The notes under the pieces are model-generated. The model was not told the DNA's origin. It made no database searches and saw nothing but the letters and a program-made list of their open reading frames with translations. A DNA stretch of 64,000 bases from the NCBI RefSeq assembly GCF_025024155.1, contig NW_026251784.1, forward strand, positions 62,001 to 126,000, given 5' to 3'. Below, piece after piece: positions 1 to 12,893 of the stretch; position 1 is the first letter of the stretch, and each line of letters begins with the position of its first letter. The position numbers were made by a program, and so were the translations under genes. Source of the DNA: Gamsiella multidivaricata. Its lineage: Eukaryota > Mortierellomycota > Mortierellomycetes > Mortierellales > Mortierellaceae.

Positions 1-1334
1 TAAAATATGGTCAGAATCAGGATTCTTGCAGTTCAAATCAGGTGCAAAGGCATAATTGCTGTGGTTCGAGGGAAGGCTGGGCTGCAATATATTGGGGGCA
101 GTTGAATGGAAATTCGTAGCGATGAGTCCAAGCGACTGTCAAACCTTGCGCGCTTGACAAAAACTGATGGCAGCTCTCATGATGACCATCGTTCATTCCA
201 CACTATCAGAAAGTCGTTCAAATGAAATGCAGGGTTAGAACTAGCACCGATGAATTTACTGGCATATCCACCCAGTATAATATTCATGTCTTATTACCTC
301 AGGGCAACGACGCTGTATGTCTCGTGAACCGCTGGGGTTGTTACTGTACGCAACTCTGACCAAATTCTGGCCGATTTTGACCGAAGGCGAGACCTTCTTC
401 ATGAAATCCTGCGCATGTTGCAGCGTAAGGAACTTTAAGAAGCCAAATCCCCTTGATTCACCTGCGGAAGAAAATAGAATATAGACATCAGGTCATGGAA
501 ATGCTTCTACACAGCGGCGTCAGCAATAAAGTAGAAACGTGGATGCTACCGGTGCGTCGATCGCGAGCCAATCGAACGGCCTCCAGCCCAATGTCATCCT
601 GCTCAATAATGGCTCGAATCTGCAAAAAATAGGCAGGGATGTGTTTGAGAATCAGTAATCCACATTCATCACTGCAATGCACATCTTTTCACTATCAGGG
701 ACTCAGCAACACCCAATGTCCTTACATCGTCCTCCTGACAATTCGGGGGCAATCCCTGCAAGATGATTTCAAGTTGCGGATCTCCTTGCGCGCGATCGTT
801 CTATGGAATATCGGGTTCATGGCATTAGAAACCTCCGATGACACTGCTAGGCCCTCAGTTAAGCTAAGGTAAACAATAGTACGGTATGCTTACCTCGCCT
901 CTGCGCCAGTTTGACTGTTGGCGTTGGCGTCCATTACTGTCGTGACCCGAGCTAGACTGCCAGCCTCTATGCTGGTTTCTATCAGACCGGCTGGGGTAGT
1001 CTCTGTCCGAGGATCTCGCCTCATAACCAGCATCTCTGTCCCTGTCTCTTTCTCTGACTCTGTCTTTATCCCTATCCCACTCCCTATCCCGCTCTCTTTC
1101 GCGCTGTAGTCTATGAGGCGACTTGTCTGAGCTGGAGCCCTTATAGGAGTTGTGCTCGCGGTGCGGGCTTTGACTTCCTCCTCGACTCCTGCTGCTGGTT
1201 TCTGAGCCATCATGACGGCTGGAGGGATAACGAGAGTCCCTGTCCCTGCTTCTGCTTCTAATGCTGCTGCGGCTCCGGTCCCTGCTTCGACTTCTGCTTC
1301 TCCTGCGGCCTGCTGCTAAGTCCTGTTCTTGCAT
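1..1334 (-). CDS. RBM5/RBM10-type RNA-binding splicing factor, 5' part (runs off left edge)
   Basis: Exons read on the minus strand: 894-1334, 726-800, 550-619, 298-461, and possibly 1-81; phases match at every join. Exon 1 (147 codons, ATG at 1334 in a good context) encodes an Arg/Ser- and Arg/Asp-rich domain typical of splicing regulators. The next three exons make one RRM: RNP2-like ILQGLPPN, an acidic helix, the strand VRLARDRRTG, and the RNP1-like octamer RGFGFLKF. RS/RD-rich N-terminus plus this RRM is the start of the RBM5/RBM10 family, whose members shape 3' splice-site choice in early spliceosomes; zinc finger, OCRE and G-patch would lie beyond the window. The 1-81 exon is open in phase but has no diagnostic motif. 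Family assignment is inference from order and motifs; another RS-RRM protein is the alternative. Confidence 0.7.
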
Positions 1335-2411
1335 GGCGGTTTAAGTAGGTTGGAGAGTCGATGGAGGTGATTCGAGGGGAGCATCTTTGCATTCCGTCCA
1401 AAAAGAACGTGCTGTGACTGGCTGGTTCAATTGACGTACCAGAACGTCTTTTCGGGAGTCGTTTAGGCGCACCGAGTAGACTACCAACAATAGACGTGCT
1501 TGTACCTGCAACTGTAAGGCAGGAATGGCCCCCAATGCCGTCATCGTGCAGGCGGTAGTCTGAAGGCGCGCGCGTTCCAAGGAAAAAGGTTTCTGCAATC
1601 GAGACTAAGAGACTTAGCCTACTATCACGAACTAGGAGGAGCAGCCCACAGGACGTCCGAAGCATTGTCTCATCCGAGAGACAACCTTTCCTTGAGTTTC
1701 AAGTGGATGTGGAAGACCAGGAACGGCGGCCAAGGTTTAGGGGGCGGCTGATCCCGCGTATGAACTCTGGCCGTTCTGGATGCAGCGGGCTTCTCTTCTG
1801 TCTAGTCTTCTTACTGCACACCGCCACGGCGTTAATGGGAGTGGCTCCTCTGATCAAGGAAGATTCTCTTACTAGAGCCGATGATGGCAATGGCGATGCC
1901 AATGCGTTCTCTCTTTCTGGATGAAGAGAGCTGAACAGTGCCACACCGCGGCGGCTCACATCCACACCAACTGCCGCAGACTGCTCCCACGCACGTTTGT
2001 ATTATACAATATCGGTCGTCTACAATGCTCACGATGTGGTCATGATCCTGCCATGCTGCAGCTTTATCCGTGCGAGTAGACTATTCTCCTCGACTTTACT
2101 GTTCACAAAGGCGCAAGAAAAAAAACCATACTGTTAAAAATAGGCCGGATTCCCGCTGCGCCTGGACAGAGACTGGAAGTACCGTCACCATAGTCCCCCT
2201 AACTGGGTGGACTTATCTATTTGGTACGCACGACGTAGTTTCTTTTTGGTAGCGTGTCTCCCCTGAAGTCAGCAACCGGCTGGGAAAAATGAAGAGAACT
2301 AGTGGAAGAAGCATTCCTTTGCCAGTAAAAGCCGAAGGCCTGGGGTGGTCAATCCCTATGTGGGAGGGGAGCATCGTTCACGAGCCTAAAGGCCGGTAAC
2401 ACGAAAAAGCG
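1335..2411. other. intergenic, upstream of the RBM5-like gene
   Basis: No ORF here shows a recognisable domain or convincing splice structure; the short ORFs on both strands overlap each other and look random. It must hold the promoter and leader of the minus-strand RBM5-like gene. No clear repeat was seen. Confidence 0.5.
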
Positions 2412-2588
2412 TCAGGAGTGAGAGTTGCCCCAAAAAAGAAAAAGTGCATGATTGCGCCCATGCAGGTTTTTTTCTTCCCATTCAGCCCGGACTTGATAGT
2501 CAGCTCTTCCGTACGCTGCATGTGGATAAGTCTCACCCCTGCTCTTCATTTTTTGCATCAGCTCTTCTGGATCATAGATCTCGGCCAT
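2412..2588 (-). CDS. small hypothetical protein, 58 aa (or last exon of a longer gene)
   Basis: The ATG at 2588 opens a 58-codon frame starting MAEIYDPEELMQKMKSRG, hydrophilic and charged, with an aromatic C-terminal tail. The same frame stays open upstream to about 2702 without another ATG, and a pyrimidine-rich stretch ending TTTGCAG lies just upstream, so it may be a terminal exon joined to an unseen first exon. Composition looks coding rather than random, but I do not recognise the family. A TATA-like stretch (TATTTATCCC on the minus strand) is present near 2750. Confidence 0.3.
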   Translation of the reverse strand: MAEIYDPEELMQKMKSRGETYPHAAYGRADYQVRAEWEEKNLHGRNHALFLFWGNSHS

Positions 2589-2702
2589 TTGGGCAAAGTT
2601 CGCATTGCTAGCTGTTTTGCTCTGCAAAGCAATTGGAAGAGACCAAGACAGGACAAAGAGAGACACAAGGGAATGAGAGGCAGGGGATAATTTGGGGCGC
2701 AA

Positions 2703-3319
2703 TCAGGGATTGGACACCTTTGACCGCGGAATGTATTAGGGGATAAATATAGGCACTGCCATTCTATTTTCTGGCACAACACAAACAAATAGGAGTGACG
2801 ACGGCAGGATAAAGACTTCAACAGGATGTTGGTCATTCAGTCGGCCCAGTCAGTCGAAGACAGCCAGCCAGGTCAGAAGCACAGATACACGCCCTCTGCG
2901 CTCTGCCCGCCATATCTGCCTCAGAACCATATATAAAGCAGTGCGCATGGCCCTCGTTTTCCCTCTTTCAGCTACTCTTTTCATCTCATCGCCCCCTTCA
3001 ACACGCATTGTAACTATAGCAACCGCTCTCAGCTGCGAAACCCCAATTGGTCCTTTTGCCATCTTTCTCATTGGGGCCCAGGCACAGCTCCAGACCTCCC
3101 TCGACTTCCTCGGAACTATCTTTCATATCTCGCTTTCATACCCTTCCCCGGCATTTTGCACCCCGCTGCCCATTTGACATCCTCATCCACTATATAATCC
3201 TCACTTCGTCCTTTGTTCTTCTTTTTTCAGTCGACTTCGATTCCCCATACAAGACCAACTAACGCACTCCCCTCCGTAACGAGCTTCTCACACCTTTAAC
3301 TCATATCACACTTTCAAAA
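2703..3319 (+). promoter_or_regulatory. promoter and leader region of the KRE9/KNH1-like gene
   Basis: Holds ATATATAAAGC near 2930 and TATATAATCC near 3190, both TATA-like, followed by a C/T-rich leader up to the ATG at 3320. Pyrimidine-rich leaders are the rule upstream of other genes in this window. No supported gene lies in it. Confidence 0.5.
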
Positions 3320-4141
3320 ATGTCCAGACATCACTTCACAATCGCCCTCTTCTTCACCCTCCTCGCCATCCTCGCCACCATCTCTTCCGCCCTCCCTGCC
3401 CCCCAATCCCTCAAACCGCAGCCCTTCCGCTTCACCGTCAGTTCTCCTGAACTCGACGCCGTCTGGCTCGTTAACTCCCTTCCAACCGTCTCCTGGGACG
3501 CCACTCAGATGCCTGAGGGCTCAACCCTCGACATTGCCCTCCTCCATCACGCCAAAAAAGAATCTATCCTCCTCCGCCGCTATGTCCCCGCTCGCCGGGC
3601 CTCGATCCCCGTCAACCTCCGCCCTGAGATCGTCCCCGGTACCTATTCTTTGCTTCTCACGGTCTACAACGGCCGCACTTCATCCGTCATTGGTCGTTCG
3701 CTCGTCCAGAGCCTGATCCTTGTCTCTGATGAGTCCGTTGACCCCGAGCAGGAGATCTTGAGTCCTTCTAAATCTGAAGCTTATAACAACAGTCTGAACG
3801 TGGTCCAGGAATCCGAGCTCGTCAGGCTGACCCACCAGCCCATGCGTGGAACTCTCGTCCTCAGCGCGCCTTATACCCTCGGATGGACAATCCCCAAGGC
3901 TTTGGAAGGCGAGCGACATGTGCGCGTGAACATCCTGCTGGTCTCTCCCGAGGATGAGGTCGTGAGGACGTTGGCAACGAACATTGACGCCAAGGTTGGA
4001 TTCATCTATGTGCTCCTGCCAAAGGATATTCCCCTGACGAAGTACCAGATCAAGGTTGAGATCATTGGCAGCGGCAGAAAGTTCTTGGGATACACACTCT
4101 CGTTCCAAACGACCCTGCCTGCCTTCTCCGCCAGGACGTGA
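3320..4141 (+). CDS. secreted KRE9/KNH1-like cell-wall protein
   Basis: A single-exon 273-residue protein. Residues 1-25 form a signal peptide (basic start, hydrophobic core, Ala-Leu-Pro-Ala cleavage area). The mature part has two beta-rich Ig-like repeats of the Ser-Thr-rich GPI-anchored membrane/KRE9-KNH1 type: one around residues 35-140 with VNSLPTVSWD, and a second around 170-270 with APYTLGWTIP, the phrase typical of this fold. Family members work in the secretory pathway and cell wall and, in yeast, affect beta-1,6-glucan assembly. There is no Ser/Thr-rich tail or GPI signal here, so it is probably a soluble or wall-associated protein. The function is inferred from fold only. Confidence 0.7.
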   Translation: MSRHHFTIALFFTLLAILATISSALPAPQSLKPQPFRFTVSSPELDAVWLVNSLPTVSWDATQMPEGSTLDIALLHHAKKESILLRRYVPARRASIPVNLRPEIVPGTYSLLLTVYNGRTSSVIGRSLVQSLILVSDESVDPEQEILSPSKSEAYNNSLNVVQESELVRLTHQPMRGTLVLSAPYTLGWTIPKALEGERHVRVNILLVSPEDEVVRTLATNIDAKVGFIYVLLPKDIPLTKYQIKVEIIGSGRKFLGYTLSFQTTLPAFSART

Positions 4142-5280
4142 ACAAGATCTTGCCTGGTTTATTTAACGAGTTCATGACTGGATGATACACGCGATCTCCT
4201 GTATATTACTTTGCTCGTTCTTCTTCACTGCGTCCGTTCATCCGATCGCCCATTGCTTTTATTTTTTTATTTTCATCATCTCATCTAAAAATTGTATCAT
4301 AGCATATTCCTCCTCTCTCTTTTCTCTTACTATCAATGTAAAACAGCATCATAAAATAAAAAAATAAAAGTCCTCTCACAAACAAACAAAGCAAAAATGT
4401 CGGTTCCTGCTCTTTTTTTTTTTTTTTTTGCCACTGGAGTGGAAAGTGCTCATTTTGCAGAGCAACTGTGTCTCGACCACGCGGCATGACATGGTCTTAG
4501 GCACACAGTTCACAGTTCATGAAGAGTGATATGAACAGCTCACACAGGTACTGTCACACTGTCACACTGCCACATTGCCACACACATCTCCTCCGACTGC
4601 AAAACAAGAGGGTTCATTCAACACATATCATCTTATAATCCTACAATCCTGCCATCTGAACTCAATGGAGTCCTCAGTGATGTTGCAGAGCCGGGGGGAT
4701 AGCATTTTTTTTTTTGTCGCGTACATGTACAATCTTATTATCGTTAGTGGACCGCAGCGTCGGTCCAGATTCGGATTCTAGCCCTCCGATTCGATTCTAG
4801 CCCCCGGTTCGATCTCGCTTGTCCAGTTGGACCGCTCACCAAGCCTTGTGAGAGCCCGATTGATCTATCTTGAGAGCCACACTCCCTTTTCTCCTTTTCT
4901 CCTCAGCTCGGATACCGAGCTTATCACTGGCACATCGCGCCGCGGAAGTTCGTCGTATTGTCCCATTCTATTTGTAGGCCTGCCCCATCTCTTTTTTTTT
5001 TTTGCACACATTTCTACGACCGAGGGATATCAATGGCAATACAAAAGACGAAACAATACGCGCGTTTATTATTGAACACATTATGAACAAACCCAAAGCA
5101 AAAATCCACTACTACCATAACATGACTGACTGACTGACTGACTGACTGACTGACTGCAAAAAAAAAAAAAAAACTGTTCTTGAACAACGTTGGTGTATGA
5201 TACAGGTTGAAGAAATAAATGATGAGGAGAAAAATAGCCACGTATGATGGTTAAGTTAAAACGAAAGAAGGATATGTCCT
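4142..5280. other. intergenic between convergent KNH1-like and NOT1 genes
   Basis: AT-rich 3' flanks of two convergent genes with several poly-T/poly-A runs (near 4420, 4990 and 5160) and a TGAC microsatellite. ORFs here are low-complexity. No gene supported. Confidence 0.6.
5123..5156. repeat. TGAC tetranucleotide microsatellite
   Basis: About 8.5 perfect copies of TGAC followed at once by a poly-A run. It sits beyond the 3' end of NOT1. Confidence 0.95.
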
Positions 5281-8200
5281 TTACGCGGATCGCTTGACGG
5301 AACGCGACACTGAGTCGAACAGCTTCTCAATGTCAGGATCGATCCTGGTAAAGGCATGATCCCAGAATGCATAGCGTGGATTCTTGATCAGCTCAATAAA
5401 CGTGATCAAAAGGCCCCAAGGGTGTGGACGATTCACAATCAGACGCTCCAGCAACACCCTAAAATAAATAAGTGACGTTGTCAGTGTGGGCATTGAATGA
5501 TCACCATGTCCATTGCTGAGTCCTTGCATACCATCCAGCCCCATCTATTACCTTGTAATCTGCTCCTTGATCGTCTCCTGGTTGGCCTCGAAAAAGAGAT
5601 AGAGTAGTACACGGCTGAAATAGTGCGTGTGCGAATTAGGGTATCTCAGCTGATTGGCAATCGCGCTCAAGAACAGGTATCGACCCTCAGAGTCCAGCTC
5701 CGTCAGCAGCTTCTGGAAGATATCCATTGATGCTGTCTGCGCAATCGGCGATGGCGACGACAATTCTGCCTCGGGTAACGACACAGACATGTTGCTGCTA
5801 TCAGTGCTACTGTTTTCCTCCGATTTCGAGGCATGCAACTGTGCAATGCCGCTGATGCCGACGTACAGAACCAACGAGTTTATCATTGGAACATTGTACT
5901 TGGATCCACCAGAGTACAGATCCTGGTTGTTGTGATCGATCGCCAAGATCTCACGTAGGTTGTCGAGGAATGTTGCATGTTCGCGCGTTCTGAGATACAT
6001 GTCAACGTCTCTCTTCAGGCTGACCGACAAGCTACTCGTGTAATCGGAAAGGACGCGTGGAGGCTGGTGAATTTCGGGCAACAGATCGACCTTCAGGTTC
6101 GGCGTGAAGGGGTCGGGCAGACGCATGTTGCGCGGAAACGCACTCAAGATCAAATTGCGTAGTTGGATACAGGTATTTGGGATCACATCACAAAAGCTGA
6201 AGTGATAGTCGCACAGGAACTCGGGGAAGTCGTGCAACAACACCAGAAGCACGCGAAGCGTACCCTTGTACAGAGCTCGAGTCGTGTCGCGCATCTCTCC
6301 TCCGATCAAGAACGGGGCTAAGAATCGGAAGAGGCAAACAAGCAGCTTCTGGAATGACGCCCATCCCTTGCCGTTCTCAGCCAGTAGCAGTTTGGGCATG
6401 AACGCGCGATGCGAGATCAGAGACAGCCAGCCGTACGTGAATCCAGGAAAGACAAGCGGCTGCAGTGTGTGGAAAGTGTTGCTAAAGGCTGTCAAAATCT
6501 GGAAATACATGCCAGGGCTCGACTCGTACGAGGTCATCATCTCTGTCAACAGGCCAGAGAACAGGCGAAGGAAAGGCTTCTGGTTGAATTGCCCACGACG
6601 TTGCTCATGGGCCTGGGCCAAGACCAGGACAATGATCGAGAGAAGCGTGGTAAGGTAGGTGACCTTTGCGCCGCTGTGATTCACGCCTTGGGGATCGGAG
6701 TAGTGCTTGACGAGGGTGACAATCAACTTGACAAAGGCATCGACGCCTTGGTATGCTGCCGCAGTGTTCGTAACTTTGTACTTGATGTAGCTCTCGACAC
6801 TCATCTCCGTGCACACCCTAAAGAACAATGACGAAATCTCCTCGCCCTTCAAAACGCCCTGCTGCTGAATCGAGTTGATAAATGCTCCGTAATCCTTGTC
6901 ATTCGAAGTCGGCAACTGGTACACGCGGATCCACTCCGCAAAGATGAAAGCCAACTGCTCGCGCAACACAGAGTTGTCCACATCCTTAGCAGTCTCGCGC
7001 GGGACTTGAGCACGCCTGCGAATGTCTTCGATCAGCAGAACAATTGGCTCCACAGTCTTGCCACCGCGCTGTGTCAAACGGTTGAGGACATTGAGCGAGT
7101 TGATGAATTCGTTGCGGCTGGCGCAGGGCTGCTCGCTCAAGACGCACTCCCGGATCAACTTGATAGTGTATTCGACCACTCCAGGACGACCAATCTCAAT
7201 CAAACGAGCCAGCTGGATGTCTTGGTCCACCAAGCTCACCAATCCAGCTCTAATAAGGGTTACGGTGACTGGAACGTTGAACTTACGCTCGTCGTCGGCA
7301 TATATAAGCCATTCAGTCACCTCCTTCGCCACTTTGCTTGAAAGAGCACATAGTTGCTCGAGCAGAACCGCATACACATCTCGCGACAGAACCTGGTCCG
7401 TCTTGTAAAGGAGTTGGACGATCTTTTGCGAGAACGTCAGTGCCGTCTCATCGGGGCTAAAGGACTGTGCCGGAATTAGGGGAACAAGACGAGCCAACAC
7501 CTTGACCTCGTGATTAGGAGGGAGCGCGGTAAGTGGCATTGAAGGAGAAAGGCTGATCAACTTGTCGAGTTCGCTAATGATCTGAACAAACTTTTCCAAA
7601 GCCTGGTGGGCCGACAATGGAATAGGTGTGTTGTTGTACGTGAGCTCGTTGGTATGGAAGGGATACGCTTGGCCAGCATCGACCTTGGCGTTAAGAGGTG
7701 TGCGGACGCCTCTGTCAGCATCGAACACAGGAAGTATGGCTGCCTGACGTGGCAGACGTGCAAAGTCCTCGTAGACGCGCAACTGCTGAGGTGTAAGCCC
7801 CGCGGGTTTGATTCGAAGAGCCTCGGGAAGACTGGCAGGGTAACGGGAGGACTGATAAGTAGCCATGTCGTAGTAGGGCTGACCAGTACGTTCGCGGTGT
7901 TTCTTCCTGGCGCTGAAGGCGTTGGCAAGGCTTTCCTCTATCTCTGGAATGGCCTTCTCCATCGCGGCCTTCTCAATGACCGAGCAGGCGAGATCCAAGT
8001 TGTCGTTCACGGTCATCAGAATCGATTGCTCCGGCATGTTCTGGTCAGTAAATCCATTCTGAAGGAAGAGAGTGCGGATAATATTGGCCATGCTGACACG
8101 GAGAGGCTCCTTGCAAGTGACCAAAGCAAGACTGCCAGCAAGGTTCTGCACCATCAAGTGAGCCGCCTTGCGCATTTTCTCCTCGTTGGGCTCCATCGCA

Positions 8201-11200
8201 AAGTCCTTGATAACCATCTCACGGGTAGAGATGCCAGCGATTGTGACAGAGCGATCGACGACGGGAGCGACAATCTCACGAACAGCACGATCAATTGCAA
8301 TGTGCACAAGACGCTTGAGCGCTGGACGTTCACTGTAGAAGGCAGGTGGATTGAAAGTCACAAATGCTGCCAGGTTGGGAACCATTTCCACCGAAGTATC
8401 CTGCTGGGTCGTTGTAGCTGTCGCAGGGACTGCAGCCTGGACAGGCATTCTAGCAGACGGGGCATAGCCACCCATCGAAAGGCGTTCAAAGTCCTGTGTA
8501 AGTGTTGCGGAGTGCCCCACTAACTCCTGGGGTGGTCTGTCCTTCAAAATACTTGTGGGCTCGATCTCCTTCAGGTCCAAGGTCAAGCTGTTGCAGAGAA
8601 CCTCGATCTCGAACTTTAGGTGCAGCTTCAGGTCAGCAAATTGATAAAGCTCCACGAGAAGACGCATAATGGCCATCAGCCAAGGGTTGGGTGGCCTAAA
8701 GACCTTGCTCTTGTTGCATTGTTCCAGGACCTTGCAGACAAATGGAATGGCGACGATCAACCTGTTGCTGTCGTAGCCCTCGATCAGCAACTCCTTGAAT
8801 GCAAGATTCTTGTGCTTGATCGGTCGGTTTCGAGCCAAAGTCATACCTCCGAGCCAGGATCCGAGGTTCTTGAGAAGTGTTCGGTCCGAGGATGATTGAA
8901 CAGTCTTTTCCGAGTTGATCAAAATCTTGATGTTTGCATACGTCTCGTGCAGAATATGGCGGTAGAGCAAGGGACTCTGAAGTCCATCCAAGAACTGGAG
9001 ATACAGGACGTGATAGTTGGGCTCGATACTTGCGCGTTTGACCACAATATAGTTGCTGAACCAGCGATAAGCACTTTCTCGAAGAAGCTCCTTCATCTCC
9101 GCCAACTTGGTATCAATGTTGGTTTGCGAGACATTGTTGACGATAAAGAGAATCTTGTCTTGTGTCTGCTCGTTTGGCGTCTCATAGTCAATGTCATCTC
9201 GTCCGACAAGCAGGGTGTCCACATTGAGAGAGGTGAAGACTGGAGGCGCAGCCGGTTGTGAGGATGCTATAGAGGTTTGCACTGGCGGGACGACCTGTCG
9301 CTGGGCCTCCTGGGCGGCTGGCTGCTGAGGGGGTGCTGAGGAGACCAAGTCCATCGATTGATTGGAACCGTCCTGCGCAGCGGCTGTTGCTGAAGGGAGT
9401 ATCGAGTGGATGTAGCGCACGATCTCCGGGTGAACCTGTTGGAGATGTGAGATCTGCAAGAGATGAGAGCAGTAGGTGGGCCATTCCTGAAGACGGGATT
9501 GGAAGCGACTCAGGGCCTGCGCGCCAAAGTTGAACATCTTTGATCCTGGTGGGTTTCGCAAGGCATCCAACACATAGCGCAGGGCAATGCCAAGAGGAAT
9601 ATATGACACCAATTGGTGCTGAATCAACGCTCCGAACAGGTCGCTGGTAATTGACAGCTCCTTCTCGCGATAGGTAGAGAAGAAACGGTATTCGTCAAAC
9701 AGGTCGTGGATCATGCACGCATAGATGTCCTGTTCACGAGGATCAGACGAGTTCTTGAACTGCTGCAACAGATCGACAATCTCTGGAATCGAAATATCGC
9801 CTCGATAGATGCGCTTGTAGTACTCGTTTGTTGTCTCCTCAACATCTGCAGAAAACGAGGTTTCCGTTCCAGTGGCGCCTCCTTCGATTGCTGGGGTGGC
9901 GTTGGCGAGTTGAGGGTGAAGCTGAAGACAGGCGCTGTGCACGCTCTTTAATACTGCCGAGTTTTCTGGCGAAATGGAGCTATAATGCGAATTAAACCCC
10001 ATATGACTCGTTAGAGTGTATGTCTTGCATCTCGCTTCATAAGAAATAGCATTACGGGCCGGAAAATATACATACCTTCCAAGAAGGACCTGTAAAAAAA
10101 CGGCAATTGTCTCCACTGGCAGTTCCTTATTTGCGGGAGCGTTCTGTCGTGAGTCATTGACAATCCTTTCACTAAGATAGTCCAAGCATGCCCTGACAAA
10201 AATGTCTTGACCAGCTTGGATTCGGTTCTGCAGCCACTTGTCCAGGGCCAGCAGGTTGCGGCTGGAAGCAAGTACGGCCAGATCAATTGCAAAAACGAAC
10301 GACTTCACCTCGAGAACCTTGTTCAATATCTATATAACAAGAACCACAGGTTAAACAGCTGTAAGAAATTGAATGATGCACCATTATTGAATAGGAGGAA
10401 CCCAAAAAAAATCATACCGAGAGATCCTCCGTGATCTTAAGGATCTTTGTTAACGACAACCGGTCATGATCGTAGAGATCTAACAATCCAGAGACGAAGA
10501 GGCCTTGGTTCACCTGCCAGAGGCGAGTTTGGACAAACTGGGGGATGATACCTGCCCCGGTCAGATAAACATGAAGCAGTTTGGAAACAAGATCCTGATG
10601 CAACGAGCTCCATGGGACCTTCAGCTGAACAAAACCGAGGAATAGCAGTTCTGTGTTCGACTTCAAGCCAGAGTCCAAAATAGGCTTGACATCGTCATGC
10701 ACTTCATTGTCTGCGAGCGTCATCAGAGTCTCGACGAGGGGGATACAGTTCCAGACGCTGGACTCCAGCTCCACCGATGCGTGCGCTTGAACATCAGGAC
10801 TCGCCTGAGAGAATTGATCCCGGGTAAAGATTCGAGGTGATACTGCCCACTCCTGCTCCAGCAACTTTACAGGGGCAGCGACGAGCTCTCTCAAAAGCGA
10901 TATTTGTGCCTCAACATTATTCCATTGTCCCCAGAGGGCCTCCAGCGGGAAGAGACGTCCATTCTATATTGAAATCAGATAGGTTTGGAATAGTGGATGA
11001 GTATTTACCGACTAGCGTTTTCAAGGAACTGCATGTGGTAATAAGATAGACTGCACAAACGAACCTTCTCAGCAGTTCTGAACGCAGTGACGATAAACTC
11101 AAATCCGGCGGCATCAGTGACCCTGAAATCGGGATAATCCAAGGCGTGGATGACCCTGATCCAATCGACAGTATTTCTGTTCAATGCTGTGGCAAAGACC

Positions 11201-12423
11201 TTAAAGTCCCATGCGTTCTCGCTGCTGGGTCTTGCCTGTCTCGAGATCATCATTCCCAGCACACGTGCAATGTCTTGTTCGCCTGGTGCCTTTGAACTGT
11301 CGTATCCGGCTTGGCGCATAACATCATTCACGGACGACGCGTTTTTGCAGCAGGAGGGTCCTGCCTCTCGCATGGCCTTGGCCAAGGCTGCTGACTCTGA
11401 GTTGTCGTTCATGTCACTATAGTAAAGACGTATTATAATATGATGGGCTCCATGATGAGTAACCGAATAAAGACAAGTTGCTATCGATACGCCTCAATAG
11501 TCAAGAAATGTAGGGCATCACATACCGAATCTCCTTGATTGTTGCGGTAATGTTGTTGGGGATGTTGTTGTTGTAAAGGGTGTTTATGAGGGTAGTGACA
11601 GTATCGTTGGGCTCGTTCCAGAACTTGTAAATCGATGCGTCGAGTGATCGAACAAAGTCCAACAGTAGATCAGGGGATGAAAGCTGTTCCTTGAGAGAAA
11701 CTGTATTCGACTGAATAACGCGTTCGGCTGATCGCGATACAAAACCACACAGCATAACAAAGCATCAGTACAAGCAAAGATTTCATCCATCGCAGGTCGG
11801 ATCGCACAAAGACAAAATGCTACACACCTTGCGCGACGAGTTCAGGCTTAGGTGATTGTAGAACTGCGAGTCCTAGACGGATCTTCTCGACGGGCTCCAA
11901 AGGCAAATTCTTGATGAACGCCTCGAAATCAAAGCTCTTGATGACTTCGCTTTTTTCAGATGAGCTGATGGCTTCGCAGAAGAGAGAAGCGGAGGATTGA
12001 GTCTTGGTAAGGACCTGGAGCCGCTCAATAAGGAGCTTGTGGATGGATGAGTTGCTGCTTGCTTGTGATCCCTGTCCTGCTCGCCACGCTTGGACGAGAC
12101 GCCTGATAAGATGCAGGTAGACCGGTTTACCGTTTTCTTCGATAAGCTGCGAATAAAAGTATCAGGCATTGAAGGAATATCGTGAGTATAATGGCTCCTT
12201 TTTCCAGCAAAAAAGACTTCGACAAACTCTTCTTTGTCCAAATGCTTACCGAGCGGATTTCACCGACACTTTTGGCGTACGTGTTCTCGGAAAGGGTCGA
12301 GAGAAGGACGGCAACCTGGGCCTTTACGATTGTCAGGAAACTGGACTTCCTGGAGGGGAGACTCAACCTGGACGAGGGTGGTATGGGTTGAATCGAGTTG
12401 GATGGTTTATCTTCAGAGCTCAT
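5281..12423 (-). CDS. NOT1: CCR4-NOT complex scaffold subunit NOT1
   Basis: Eight exons on the minus strand: 12250-12423, 11828-12146, 11526-11727, 11065-11416, 10418-10963, 10076-10329, 5552-9979, 5281-5458. Phases agree and the product is about 2150 residues, near the usual 2100-2400. The long exon carries HEAT-like repeats, the MIF4G module that binds the CAF1 deadenylase ([30 protein letters not shown]), the DUF3819 region and the C-terminal NOT module. The last exon has the family ending [23 protein letters not shown]1 is the platform for deadenylation and translational repression in cytoplasm and nucleus. The intron at 9980-10075 is 96 bp, a multiple of three without stops, so automated annotation may read through it. 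Divergent neighbours show no shared function beyond RNA metabolism. Confidence 0.97.
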
Positions 12424-12893
12424 GCTGAGAACAAGAGTACATGATGCGCACTCCAGGAGGGGGGAAGGTAAGATGGATGGAGATCAAGAAGAAATAGGAA
12501 AACAATATATAATAGACGTTTGAGGAGCGGCGTAGAGATGTATTTTGTATTAACAGAGAAGAAAACTCAAACTGCGAAGAGCAGGATCGGTGTGCAGAAG
12601 AATAGAAAGAGAAGGCGTTAATGACACAGCACTTTTCGAGTCAATGAAGAGATCCTCGGAATGGTCCACGTATCAGTCTAGGGATTCGATCAGCTTTCCT
12701 GCAATGAAAGCAACCACAGGGAACAGGGCGATGGGTTGGCAAGCAATGGCACATACACAACATACACGCGCAAACACAACGACTGAAAGGGAGGGAAGTG
12801 AAGGAAGAAGGAAGAAGGAAGAGAGGAAGGTGATGGCAGCGCCCCATTCGAACTGTCACGTCACGGAATCGCGGGGTCGCGCAAGACCTTCAT
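12424..12893 (-). promoter_or_regulatory. spacer between SPP2 3' end and NOT1 start; NOT1 promoter
   Basis: 470 bp without a supported gene. It must contain the NOT1 promoter and the SPP2 terminator. An AT-rich ATATATAATAG stretch at about 12505 is a possible TATA element for NOT1. No repeats noted apart from A/G-rich stretches. Confidence 0.4.

Noticed and set aside
1258..1965. Minus-strand ORFs upstream of the RBM5-like start
   Set aside because: They overlap each other in different frames and lack splice logic or domains; more likely leader or intergenic DNA.
7606..8523. 305-codon plus-strand ORF inside NOT1
   Set aside because: Antisense shadow of the NOT1 long exon, which has unambiguous family motifs; no domain in the ORF.
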